This document shows positions 9,211 to 17,403 of a DNA stretch of 42,272 nt, in pieces. The stretch's first letter is position 1, and every line of letters starts with the position of its first letter. Both the position numbers and the translations under genes were made by a program. This DNA comes from Methylobacterium sp. E-045 (GTDB taxonomy: Bacteria > Pseudomonadota > Alphaproteobacteria > Rhizobiales > Beijerinckiaceae): NCBI RefSeq assembly GCF_022829685.1, contig NZ_JAKSYE010000107.1:1-42272 (forward strand), in the 5' to 3' direction. Below the pieces are notes generated by a model, which ran no database searches, was not told the DNA's origin, and was given only the letters and a program-made list of their open reading frames with translations.

Positions 9211-11334
9211 ATGCAGATCAGCCTAGCACTCAGCAATATTGAACATCAAAATCTTGTCCTTCCGGAGTTCCAACGTGAATATGTTTGGACAATCGAACAA
9301 GCAAAGGTTTTAATAGGATCGTTAATGAGAGGCTGGCCGGTTGGCGGGTTATTGCTTTGGAGCACGGCGAACCCTCCTGAGCTGAAAAATGTGTCAGTTC
9401 TACCCAATCAAATTGGAACAGTCCAGGTTCTTCTAGACGGACAACAGCGCCTTACGACGCTGTACATGCTGCTTACAGGGGAAATTCCAAGATATTATCG
9501 CCCAGAAGAAATAACTAATGATCCAAGACAGCTTTTCATAAACCTAGATAACGGTGATCTTCAGTACTATCAGAGCAAAATGAGCGGAGACTTGAAGTGG
9601 AGATCCGTAACATCCTGCTTCAAGGAGGCAATTAATGTCTTCGAAATAGCAGATAAGGTAGCGCCTGAAGCAGCAGAAAAATTAGCTGCCGCATCTCGCT
9701 TTAACGAGACTTTAAATAAACTTAAATCAATTGCTAACATCGATCTTCCTGTGCAAACAGTTCCTCCTACCGCGAGCTTAACGGAGGCGATTACGATTTT
9801 CGACAGAGTCAATAGTCAGGGTACCAAGCTCACCGATGCGGAACTGGCTCTTACGCATGTGACCGCCAAATGGCCACAGGCCCGACGTGTACTTAAAAAG
9901 AAGATGGAGGAGCTCAGCTCTAACGGATTCTTTTTCAATCTAACTTTTATGACTCGTGCTTTGACGGTGGCTGTGACGGGCAGGGCTTTGTTCACCGAAA
10001 TTCATGGTGCCGAAAGATCCGAATTGGAAGCTGGATGGGCCAAACTATCAAAAATTCTTGATTATCTATCGAATTTACTGCCGGCCCATGCTTTTATAAA
10101 TTCTACCAATGAGCTTAACACCACAAATGCGATCATTCCTTTAATTGCGTTTCTGCGGCAGCAGCATCAGCTTCGTTTTCAGACCGCTGACTCGATCAAG
10201 CATGCCGTAAACTGGCTGCACAGCGCGCTCATATGGGCCCGCTATACCAGCCAAACCGATCAACGACTTGAAGCCGACATTGGCATTGTAAGTCGAGAAA
10301 TTGCTCCTTGGGACGATCTAAGGCGAGCAATTCAAGAACAACGTGGCCGTCTTGAAGTGAGTTCTGTGGATCTCGAAAGCCGCGGAGTACAAAATCCTTT
10401 GTATAGGGCTGTCTATTCCCTCGTCAAAGCTCACGGCGCAAAAGATTGGTTCAACGGGGTGCCCTTGAGTCAACCCGTAGGGAAATCCTTTAGCATTCAG
10501 AGCCATCATATCTTTCCGCAAGCACTATTACGAAAGCCCAAAGATAAAGGGGGGGCAGGATTTGGATCAGGCAGCCTTTCCCATGATCAGCTCGTAAACG
10601 AAATTGCGAACCGAGCGTTCTTGACTGCAACTAGCAATCAGTTTTCTTCCGATACTTCACCGTCCGAGTATCTTCCAAAAGTGGAGGCTGCCTTTCCCGG
10701 AGCCCTAGCCGCGCAGTTTATTCCAGCCAATCAGGATTTATGGCAAATTGATAGATATGAGGATTTTTTAAAGGCGCGACGTAAGCTTATCGCAACAAGC
10801 CTGAACGAGTTTCTCCGTTCTCTCATTACCAAGCCTGAGCTTCCTGGCGTCCGCCCGGTTGAGGAGCTCGTCGCCCTTGGCGAGAGTTTTACGCTTGAAT
10901 TCAAATCTAGCTGGCAATGGGATACAAAGCAAAATGTTTTAAACAAATCTCTTCGGCAGTCTTGTCTAAAGACAATCGCGGCTTTTCTCAACAGCGAGGG
11001 TGGAACTCTTATCATCGGCGTAGACGATGATGGGAATTTACTCGGTTTAGAAAAAGATCTCTCAGTGCAGGATAACTCGACTGACAAGCTACAACAGCAG
11101 ATAATTCAAGGCATAATTGACACAGCGGGAACGGCGGCGGCAGCTCTTGTTCGAATCCGATTTGAAAAATCGAGCGGGAAAGAAGTTGCGATACTGGATG
11201 TGGATCCTTCACCTGAACCAATATATTCAAAAACAGATAAAGGCGAATTATTCTTTTGTCGACTGGCTAATACAACGCGCTCACTTGGGCTTGCGGAGGT
11301 GCAGGGATATGTTGAGCAACACTGGTCAACTTAG
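9211..11334 (+). CDS. GmrSD/DUF262-like nuclease fused to AlbA_2 (Schlafen-like) domain
   Basis: A 707-residue protein starting at ATG 9211 behind a strong CGGAGGA site. Residues about 10-230 form a DUF262 (GmrS/ParB-like) domain: PEFQREYVW at 18-26 and the hallmark DGQQR at 76-80, which in this family binds and hydrolyses nucleotides. Residues about 380-500 look like the GmrD/DUF1524 HNH nuclease, with HHIFP at 432-436. Residues about 555-700 are an AlbA_2 domain as in Schlafen-related proteins (FTLEFKSSW near 560, GGTLIIGVDDDG near 600). GmrSD proteins are type IV restriction enzymes that cut DNA with modified bases. Attaching AlbA_2 adds a putative nucleic-acid-binding or nuclease module. 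The gene is clearly AT-richer than its neighbours, a sign of transfer. Substrate and activity are inferred from family only. Confidence 0.85.
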   Translation: MQISLALSNIEHQNLVLPEFQREYVWTIEQAKVLIGSLMRGWPVGGLLLWSTANPPELKNVSVLPNQIGTVQVLLDGQQRLTTLYMLLTGEIPRYYRPEEITNDPRQLFINLDNGDLQYYQSKMSGDLKWRSVTSCFKEAINVFEIADKVAPEAAEKLAAASRFNETLNKLKSIANIDLPVQTVPPTASLTEAITIFDRVNSQGTKLTDAELALTHVTAKWPQARRVLKKKMEELSSNGFFFNLTFMTRALTVAVTGRALFTEIHGAERSELEAGWAKLSKILDYLSNLLPAHAFINSTNELNTTNAIIPLIAFLRQQHQLRFQTADSIKHAVNWLHSALIWARYTSQTDQRLEADIGIVSREIAPWDDLRRAIQEQRGRLEVSSVDLESRGVQNPLYRAVYSLVKAHGAKDWFNGVPLSQPVGKSFSIQSHHIFPQALLRKPKDKGGAGFGSGSLSHDQLVNEIANRAFLTATSNQFSSDTSPSEYLPKVEAAFPGALAAQFIPANQDLWQIDRYEDFLKARRKLIATSLNEFLRSLITKPELPGVRPVEELVALGESFTLEFKSSWQWDTKQNVLNKSLRQSCLKTIAAFLNSEGGTLIIGVDDDGNLLGLEKDLSVQDNSTDKLQQQIIQGIIDTAGTAAAALVRIRFEKSSGKEVAILDVDPSPEPIYSKTDKGELFFCRLANTTRSLGLAEVQGYVEQHWST

Positions 11335-11424
11335 CTGTCAGACTTACAGAGCTTGTCTCTGATGCGGCCTGCCCGTTGAACATGGCTCCCGTTTATTGAA
11401 ACATGAAGGTATACCCTGACGTGA

Positions 11425-11457
11425 CGTAACATCGTCCGCATCGGTCATCGTAACATC
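11425..11457 (+). repeat. Direct repeat CGTAACATC, possible recombinase site
   Basis: CGTAACATC occurs at 11425-11433 and 11449-11457, 24 bases apart, about 60-95 bases before the serine recombinase. Resolvases often bind repeated subsites upstream of their own gene, so this could be part of a res-type site and of its own promoter control. Weak evidence. Confidence 0.3.
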
Positions 11458-11519
11458 TGGGTTGACACCGGCTATTTGTGACAAGGTAGCCTCGAGCCTA
11501 AAGCTTGAGGTTACAAACT

Positions 11520-12065
11520 ATGGCTCGTATCGGTTACGCCCGCGTCAGTACGCTCGATCAGGACCTCGACGGGCAAGTTGCCCGGTTGAAGGCCGAAGGC
11601 TGCGGGGTCATTCGTTCGGAGAAGGTTTCGGGCGGCAGCCGTGATGGCCGGGCTGAATTGGCGACCGTGCTTGAGTTCCTACGGCCCGGCGATGAGCTGA
11701 TGGTCACGCGCCTTGACCGGCTCGGCCGCGATACCCGGGACGTCCTGAACCTTATTCACGAGGCCGAGCAGCGCGGCGCCCATGTCACCGTGCTCGACCC
11801 GCATGTCTCGACCCGAGGCGAAATGGGCCACGTTGTTCTAACCGTGCTCGGCATGGTCGCGCAGATGGAGCGACGGTTCATCAAGGAGCGCCAGCGCGAA
11901 GGCATTGAGCGCGCGAAAGGCAGCGGTGCTTATGTCGGCGGCAAGCGCCGCCTCGACCGCGACCGGATCATGTCGTTGTCGAAGGCGGGCAATGGCGCCG
12001 CCGCAATCGCTGCGGTCTTGGGATGCTCGCGCATGCAGGTGTATCGGGTTCTGCGGGAGACTTAG
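11520..12065 (+). CDS. Serine recombinase (resolvase/invertase family)
   Basis: A 181-residue small serine recombinase. ATG 11520 is preferred over an in-frame TTG at 11505 because GAGG lies 9 bases upstream. The catalytic domain starts MARIGYARVST, with the nucleophile Ser10, and has the active-site block TRLDRLGRDTRD near residues 62-73. The E-helix region (MVAQMERRFIKERQREG) and a C-terminal helix-turn-helix of the Hin type (about 138-181) follow. It would resolve or invert DNA between two short sites. No transposase or full Tn3-type end was found next to it, so it looks like an orphan left from a transposon or plasmid, and may have helped assemble the island. Confidence 0.92.
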   Translation: MARIGYARVSTLDQDLDGQVARLKAEGCGVIRSEKVSGGSRDGRAELATVLEFLRPGDELMVTRLDRLGRDTRDVLNLIHEAEQRGAHVTVLDPHVSTRGEMGHVVLTVLGMVAQMERRFIKERQREGIERAKGSGAYVGGKRRLDRDRIMSLSKAGNGAAAIAAVLGCSRMQVYRVLRET

Positions 12066-12309
12066 CAGATCAGGTCAACCAATCTACGCCCGCCCTTAAT
12101 CCGATGACCCTTCGCTTCGGATCACTATCGTCTGGCGTCGCGGCGAATTGTAATCACGCGCCCATGGTCGTGACTGCACGAAGGCTGGGCGCACGTTCAG
12201 CTTCAATCCCTAAGCGTGGCGCTGTGGCTGTATGGATCTCTGATTTCAGCTCTTAGTTGCCTGCGCTGACTTGGCGCGGCCGTATGGATGAGCGAACTCC
12301 TAAATCCAA
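12066..12309. other. Short gap with no supported gene
   Basis: The stretch after the recombinase holds only overlapping short frames without motifs or ribosome sites. No hairpin followed by T residues was seen for the recombinase transcript. Confidence 0.45.
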
Positions 12310-12333
12310 AACTTAATCGCGCGCCATTAAGTT
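12310..12333. promoter_or_regulatory. Perfect 8-bp inverted repeat upstream of the c-di-GMP gene
   Basis: AACTTAAT at 12310-12317 and ATTAAGTT at 12326-12333 form a perfect inverted repeat around an 8-base GC-rich centre, 54 bases before the preferred start of the next gene. It could be an operator or a weak hairpin; there is no T run after it. Confidence 0.4.
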
Positions 12334-12387
12334 GTTGCATAGGAATATGGGGTGAATCCGGAGAAACGAATCTCCCTCGAGGCCCTT

Positions 12388-14775
12388 ATGCTTTCCGTCG
12401 TTGGCTGCCTTGCCGATACCCACGATCTCCGTCTCGTTATTCTTGCAGCTGCTATCTGCGCGCTCTCCGCGCTGACGACTGTCTGCCTCGTTAGCCATGC
12501 GCGCAAGGGCGATGACTGGGTGCAGGCCGGCTGGCTCGCTGTCGCGGCCGCCGCTGGAGGATCTGGGATCTGGGCAACTCATTTCATCGCCATGCTCGCC
12601 TTCGCTCCCGGTGTCCCAGGCGGCTACGATATCGCGCTGACTGCCCTCTCCCTCATCATCGCCATCGCCCTGGTCGGGAGCGGTCTTTCCGTCTCAGTCA
12701 TGCGCAAGAGTACCCCTGCGGCCTGGGGAGGTGGCGCGGTGCTCGGTCTCGGAATCGCGGCGATGCATTACACTGGCATGGCCGCCTATGATGTCGCCGG
12801 TCACAAGGAGTGGAATGCGCTCATCGTAGCGATTTCGCTCATGCTCGGCGCAGTCCTCGGCGGTGCGGCCCTCGCCATGCTTCTTGGCGACCGAGGCTTT
12901 CGGCATCAGCTGCCCAGCGCCTTCCTACTCTTGCTGGCGATCTGCGGCCACCATTTCACCGCGATGGGGGCGGTGAGCGTCACGCCAGACCCCACCATCG
13001 TGGTCTCCGAAGCCGCGATCCCAACAAGCTGGCTTGCAGTGGCCGTCGCGTTGGCGAGCTTCGCCATACTTTTACTAGCTGGTGCCGCCATGGCCCTCGA
13101 TGTCCGCGACCGTAGACATGCTAAGCTGGAGGGGGAGCGCCTGCGCAGCCTCGCCAACGCTGCTGTCGAGGGCCTCGTGGTCTGCACTGGCGATACCATC
13201 GTCAGTGCCAATCAGAGCTTCGGTCGCCTCGTCGGCATGTCTCAGGGAGCACTCTCGGGTGCTTCTCTTTCGGCCTTTCTGCCGGCGGAAGCGGCTCGGC
13301 TGGCGCTGGCCAGCCAACCCGAGCGACCCGTCGAAGCCGAACTGCGTCAAGCTGACGGTGGTATGGTGCCGGTCGAGATCATCATGCAGTCCGTCGAACA
13401 CGCTGGTCGGCCGCACTTTGCCGTTGCAGTGCGCGATTTACGAGGCCGCCGCCAAGCCGAGCGCCAAATCCAATTTCTAGCCCATCACGATTCGCTCACG
13501 GGCCTCGCCAACCGCGCGAGCTTCGGGAAGCGGCTGGAACAGGAGATGCGCGCGGCGGACACAGGCAGCCGAAAACTCGCGGTGCTCTGCCTCGACCTCG
13601 ACCGCTTCAAGGAGGTCAACGACCTGTTCGGCCACGCCGCCGGCGATGCGATGCTGCAGAGCGTAGCGCGGGTCGTCACGGACGAGCTTATCGATAATCA
13701 GATGATGGCTCGGCTCGGGGGCGACGAGTTCGCCGTACTGATGCCCTGTGACGGCCCCTCCGACGCGGGTCGGCTAGCCGAGAAGATCCTGGGAACACTG
13801 CGTTTAGGTAAGGCAGCCGGTAACAGCCCGCAGATCGCGACCAGCATCGGCATCGCGCTTTACCCGGACGATGCCGACGAGCGTACCGTGCTGCTGAACT
13901 ACGCTGACACAGCACTCTACCGCGCTAAGTCGGAGGGACGCGGCACCTACCGCTTCTTCGAGGCCAAGATGGGCGCGGATGTACGGGAGCGCCGGCTACT
14001 GGAGCACGACCTTCGTCATGCCGTAGCCCGTGGCGAGATGTATTTGGTCTACCAACCGCAAACCGAGGTCGGCAGCGGTGATGTCACTGGCTTTGAAGCG
14101 CTGCTGCGGTGGAAGCACCCGGAGCGGGGCTTCGTCTCGCCTGCGGTGTTCATTCCGATAGCCGAGGAAAGCGACATCATCCTACAGATCGGTGAATGGG
14201 TGTTGCGCGAGGCCTGCCGCGAGGCCGCGACGTGGCCGAACCCACTGTCGGTGGCGGTCAACGTCTCGGCGGTTCAGATCCACAGCCCGCATTTCGTCGG
14301 GCTCGTGCACGAGATCTTGCTCGAGACTGGTTTGACGCCCAGCCGGCTTGAGGCCGAGGTGACGGAGACCGCGCTCATCCGTGACCCGGCCCAGACACTC
14401 TTAACGCTGCGGCAATTAAAGGCACTCGGTCTGCGGATCGCGATGGACGACTTCGGCACGGGCTACTCGTCGCTGTCGAATCTTCGCTCGTTTCCCTTCG
14501 ACAAGATCAAGATCGACGCCTCCTTCGTGAAAGCAGTCGATAGCAATGCGCAAACGGCGGCCATTGTACGCTCAGTGCTCGGTCTTGGTCGCGGGCTTGG
14601 GCTGCCGGTCCTGGCCGAGGGCGTTGAGACGGAAGCCGAACTTGATTTCCTCGCTACTGAGAATTGCTTTGCTGCCCAAGGCTACCTTATGGGCCGACCC
14701 TCACCAATCGGGCAGTTTTCACGATTCACCCATTCGGGGGCACCCGCCATCGAAGAATTGCGAATGCGTGCCTGA
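12388..14775 (+). CDS. MHYT-PAS-GGDEF-EAL cyclic-di-GMP signalling protein
   Basis: A 795-residue inner-membrane protein. An upstream GTG at 12352 is in frame, but ATG 12388 has CGAGG at a good distance and gives the usual MHYT start (MLSVVGCL...HDLRLV). Seven membrane helices cover about 1-240 with MHYT-type motifs (ATHFIAM, MHYTGM, HHFTAM), which are thought to bind copper and sense small ligands such as oxygen or NO. A PAS-like region follows (about 255-350). The GGDEF domain has intact GGDEF at 444-448 but no RxxD inhibitory site just upstream. The EAL domain has EAL at 570-572 and intact NVSA, ETA, DDFGTGYSSL and EGVETE motifs, so both synthesis and breakdown of c-di-GMP look possible. 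It may affect motility or biofilm of the host; why it rides on the island is unknown. Confidence 0.95.
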   Translation: MLSVVGCLADTHDLRLVILAAAICALSALTTVCLVSHARKGDDWVQAGWLAVAAAAGGSGIWATHFIAMLAFAPGVPGGYDIALTALSLIIAIALVGSGLSVSVMRKSTPAAWGGGAVLGLGIAAMHYTGMAAYDVAGHKEWNALIVAISLMLGAVLGGAALAMLLGDRGFRHQLPSAFLLLLAICGHHFTAMGAVSVTPDPTIVVSEAAIPTSWLAVAVALASFAILLLAGAAMALDVRDRRHAKLEGERLRSLANAAVEGLVVCTGDTIVSANQSFGRLVGMSQGALSGASLSAFLPAEAARLALASQPERPVEAELRQADGGMVPVEIIMQSVEHAGRPHFAVAVRDLRGRRQAERQIQFLAHHDSLTGLANRASFGKRLEQEMRAADTGSRKLAVLCLDLDRFKEVNDLFGHAAGDAMLQSVARVVTDELIDNQMMARLGGDEFAVLMPCDGPSDAGRLAEKILGTLRLGKAAGNSPQIATSIGIALYPDDADERTVLLNYADTALYRAKSEGRGTYRFFEAKMGADVRERRLLEHDLRHAVARGEMYLVYQPQTEVGSGDVTGFEALLRWKHPERGFVSPAVFIPIAEESDIILQIGEWVLREACREAATWPNPLSVAVNVSAVQIHSPHFVGLVHEILLETGLTPSRLEAEVTETALIRDPAQTLLTLRQLKALGLRIAMDDFGTGYSSLSNLRSFPFDKIKIDASFVKAVDSNAQTAAIVRSVLGLGRGLGLPVLAEGVETEAELDFLATENCFAAQGYLMGRPSPIGQFSRFTHSGAPAIEELRMRA

Positions 14776-14892
14776 AGACGCGGTGCGAAGGCTGAGCAAC
14801 CCGATGATCGCAGGTTTTGAGGCAACCTGTTCCTCGGCAAGCCAACTCTATAGGTACCACCCCGACGCTGTCTCTGACAAAGGCGGCGCGCA

Positions 14893-15456
14893 TTAGAAGT
14901 CCTTTTTCATGGTTCGGCTGTCGGGGTAGAGATCGCCGTATCGCTCACGCAACCAGCCCGTGGCTGTCGCACAAAAACGGCGCCCCTGTTCCGTGTAGGT
15001 TCGCTCCTTGACGTTACCCCGACCGGTGTAGACCAACTCAGCGATGTCGTCGTTCGCTGCCGCCTCCTCGCGATTGGCAGTCTCCCAGCGTTCGTTGGTA
15101 GCGAGGCTGGGCTCCTTCTGTAGTAGCGCTGCCTCGATGCCCTTCACCTGCGCTTTCGCCTCCTCCATCTGCTGAGGCGTGAGATAAACGAGGGCGAAGC
15201 CGGTGCGACTATCGAAGCACTGCCGCGCGGCGAGGTAGTTGCGGTAGGCGTCGAGCAACATCGTCGTGGGCTTGGCGGCTTCTGCGAGCGCCTCCTCGAT
15301 GGCGCGTTGCTGCTCGGCTTGGTTCTCCCGCATGCGGCGCACGACATCGGCCCCGCTCGATTCGGCCGGTGAGATTTGCTGCGCCGATGTGATGTTGATT
15401 GAGGCAGCCAGCGCGACGGCGGATATGAGCGCGGTGTAGGCACGACGGTACGGCAT
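14893..15456 (-). CDS. Secreted two-cysteine protein (short paralogue)
   Basis: A 187-residue protein; ATG 15456 follows an AGAAGGA site, better than the in-frame GTG at 15477. Residues 1 to about 25 form a signal peptide with an Ala-rich cleavage region (ITSAQQ), followed by an Ala/Glu-rich helical stretch. The second half contains LLDAYRNYLAARQCFDSR, a KGIEAALLQKEPS segment, RRFCATATGWL and a C-terminal KKDF. The same order (YGNYIGVSKCYLSR; IEGEIIKQDPS; KNYCDGFF; KRDF) occurs in the gene at 16508-17311, so the two are paralogues with one conserved cysteine pair that could form a disulfide in the periplasm. It is the last gene of a four-gene minus-strand operon. Family not recognised. Confidence 0.75.
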   Translation of the reverse strand: MPYRRAYTALISAVALAASINITSAQQISPAESSGADVVRRMRENQAEQQRAIEEALAEAAKPTTMLLDAYRNYLAARQCFDSRTGFALVYLTPQQMEEAKAQVKGIEAALLQKEPSLATNERWETANREEAAANDDIAELVYTGRGNVKERTYTEQGRRFCATATGWLRERYGDLYPDSRTMKKDF

Positions 15457-15516
15457 TCGGTTTCCTTCTGATCTCACGGGGGAATAGGTCTGACCAACTC
15501 GCCGACCCTGAGCGGG

Positions 15517-15948
15517 CTACAGTCCGCGAAGAACCGCGCTTTTCAGGGCGCGGTGTTCGCCTTCGTCGATGTGGCCAGCGGTGCGGAGCTCGGCGAGGCG
15601 CTCGAGCTCCCGCACTGCATCGGCCGGCGAAAGGGCGGGCCGCGCGTGTCCGCCACCATCCCCGTAAGGGGCCGCCACGAGGGCGACCCGCCGGGTGTCA
15701 TTGACGAACAGATTCAGCCCCGACTCGCCGCCCTGCGAAGCGCCGGTCTGATCAGGCCGATGCACCGCGTGTAGCGCCCAGACCAACGCCACGACCCACC
15801 CGACGAGCGTTCCGCCGAACAGGCCGTTGACCGCGAGGATGACCCAGCGGTTGGGATGGCGCCGATGGAAGGCGATGATTGACGGCAGGCCATAGATCGC
15901 GATGCAAACTGTGAGGGCGATGACGATCCAGGCGGTGTCGTCGTTCAC
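15517..15948 (-). CDS. Superinfection-immunity-family membrane protein with SHOCT tail
   Basis: A 143-residue protein with two membrane segments at about 6-27 and 38-62. The central pattern (YGLPSIIAFHRRHPNRWVI, then NGLFGGTLVGWVVALVWAL) matches the Imm_superinfect family, named after phage T4 Imm, which blocks DNA injection of a second phage. A linker leads to a C-terminal SHOCT domain (about 112-140, ERLAELRTAGHIDEGEH). The start overlaps the previous gene by an ATGA junction (15945-15948), pointing to coupled translation. In bacteria many members lie outside phages and their role is open. The operon context suggests a cell-envelope role, possibly phage exclusion (inference). Confidence 0.8.
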   Translation of the reverse strand: MNDDTAWIVIALTVCIAIYGLPSIIAFHRRHPNRWVILAVNGLFGGTLVGWVVALVWALHAVHRPDQTGASQGGESGLNLFVNDTRRVALVAAPYGDGGGHARPALSPADAVRELERLAELRTAGHIDEGEHRALKSAVLRGL

Positions 15949-16469
15949 GCGCCGCGCGCCTGCGACAGGGCCTGCGCCTTCATCACTTCGAACTCGGCCT
16001 CCGACAGGCTCCCGCCGGCGCGAAGCTTCGCCAGCCGTTCGATCTCGGCGATGACGTCACGTTGCGGCTGCCCAATGGGGTGAGCCGGCACAGGGCCTGC
16101 GGGGGCAGCGCCAATTGAAGCCGGCACGGCACCGGCTGCCGGGGGCGACCCAAACCGGTTCGGCCCCGGCGTCCCGGCAAAGCAGGCGAAGACCAGCGCG
16201 ACGGGGCTGAGCAACAACCACCAACCCGAATGGTCGGTGTCGTGCATGCGGCGAACGCCAGCGGCGATCTGCGGTATCAAGTGGCCGAGGTGTACCAGGC
16301 CGATGAACAGACCGCCATCCTTGTTGCCTGTGCCCAACGCAGCGTCAACGACGAGGGCGATCATGGCAATGCCGATGTACACAAGGATAAAACGCCAATA
16401 ATCGCCCCGGGAGGTTCTTCCCCTAAAGCTGGCATAGTTGCGCATTGCGCGGAGATATGAATCAAGCAT
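15945..16469 (-). CDS. DUF805 membrane protein with SHOCT tail
   Basis: A 174-residue protein. Residues 1 to about 105 match DUF805: an N-terminal NYASFRGRTSRGDYWRF block, three to four membrane helices, the motif AAGVRRMHDTDHSGWWLLL, and a GTPGPNRFGSPP ending typical of the family. A Pro/Ala-rich linker joins it to a C-terminal SHOCT domain (about 140-168). The next gene carries the same type of tail, so the two membrane proteins may assemble through SHOCT contacts (inference). It starts 38 bases after the stop of the larger secreted protein gene and shares an ATGA overlap with the following gene. Confidence 0.85.
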   Translation of the reverse strand: MLDSYLRAMRNYASFRGRTSRGDYWRFILVYIGIAMIALVVDAALGTGNKDGGLFIGLVHLGHLIPQIAAGVRRMHDTDHSGWWLLLSPVALVFACFAGTPGPNRFGSPPAAGAVPASIGAAPAGPVPAHPIGQPQRDVIAEIERLAKLRAGGSLSEAEFEVMKAQALSQARGA

Positions 16470-16507
16470 AAATTGGCCTTCAACAGGGGCGAGTTGGGTG
16501 GCGCGAG

Positions 16508-17311
16508 TCAGAAGTCGCGCTTTGGAACGGCTGCGGCTGGCGACAGCATTCGAAGGTGATCGCGGAGGGCTGTAAAAAACCCGTCGCAGTAATTTTTCCC
16601 GTATTGATTGAACTCTCGACCCTCTACCGCTGCAACACCGAATGCACGGTGATATGCAACAACGCGTTCCATTTCGTTGACGGGGGTTGGGTACTCATAG
16701 GCATTTGCAGCCGCCCAAACTTGATCCTTATTGATGCTTGGATCCTGTTTGATGATTTCGCCTTCAATTATTTTGATGGCTTTCTTTGCAAAATCAAATT
16801 CGCTATCTTGAACATAACGGATGGCATAGCCTTGCCGGCTCAAATAGCACTTGCTTACGCCAATATAATTCCCATACGCGATGAGCAGCATGCCTTTTGG
16901 TTTACCCTCCTCTTCTTCCAGCTCATTGCGCGCTAAAATAGTCTTTTCGAGCTTGTCGAGGGCGGCGTCCACTCTTGGGAGACATCGCTTTAATTCGCTA
17001 CGCTCCATCTGACCCAGATCGCTTCCTAAATCGACAATTTGCTTGCTGTATCCTCCCCATGTTTTGATTTCGTTGGAGAGCGCATTTTTGACGTTCTGAA
17101 ACACCTCAGTTGCCTTTTGATTCCGCCCCTCGAGTTGCCCATTTTCTAATCGCGCCGTTACTCGACTTAAGGCGTTTTTTATCGTCGGTTCAGCCAACCA
17201 ACTGTTGCAATCTGAAAGCACATAATTCGTTTTATTTGATTGAGCCAACGCGCTCGTAGACATCATGACTGTTAGAATTAGTACGCTGGCAGCTGCTATC
17301 GATTGTTGCAT
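16508..17311 (-). CDS. Secreted two-cysteine protein (long paralogue), first gene of operon
   Basis: A 267-residue protein. ATG 17311 is chosen because AGAGG lies 6 bases upstream and a clean signal peptide follows (MQQSIAAASVLILTVMMSTS, cut near ALAQS); an ATG at 17329 is also in frame. The mature N-terminal half is helical and contains two further cysteines (in SDCNSWL and KRCLP). The C-terminal half is the paralogue of the gene at 14893-15456, with the conserved cysteine pair (SKCYLSR and KNYCDGF) and KRDF end. The DNA is clearly AT-richer than the other three operon genes, although the protein pair is homologous, so one copy may have been acquired separately. Family not recognised; periplasmic location is likely. 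Confidence 0.75.
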   Translation of the reverse strand: MQQSIAAASVLILTVMMSTSALAQSNKTNYVLSDCNSWLAEPTIKNALSRVTARLENGQLEGRNQKATEVFQNVKNALSNEIKTWGGYSKQIVDLGSDLGQMERSELKRCLPRVDAALDKLEKTILARNELEEEEGKPKGMLLIAYGNYIGVSKCYLSRQGYAIRYVQDSEFDFAKKAIKIIEGEIIKQDPSINKDQVWAAANAYEYPTPVNEMERVVAYHRAFGVAAVEGREFNQYGKNYCDGFFTALRDHLRMLSPAAAVPKRDF

Positions 17312-17341
17312 GGCGAACCTCTTCGGCATTGGCGGTTGTGA

Positions 17342-17363
17342 TATAATAGGGGACTGTCAGTCC
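17342..17363. promoter_or_regulatory. Divergent control region: TATAAT box and GGACTG-T-CAGTCC palindrome
   Basis: Between the secreted-protein operon and the divergent XRE gene lies GGACTG (17351-17356), one T, and CAGTCC (17358-17363), a perfect 6-bp inverted repeat. A TATAAT (17342-17347) sits just before it on the plus strand, so a bound repressor would cover the start of transcription of the regulator gene. On the minus strand a TTGACA lies at 17375-17370, but no -10 box has an ideal spacing. The likely ligand is the XRE protein encoded next to it (inference). Confidence 0.5.
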
Positions 17364-17403
17364 GTCGATTGTCAAGCCGCTTGTAGGGCTTTGTCGCGCG
17401 TTC

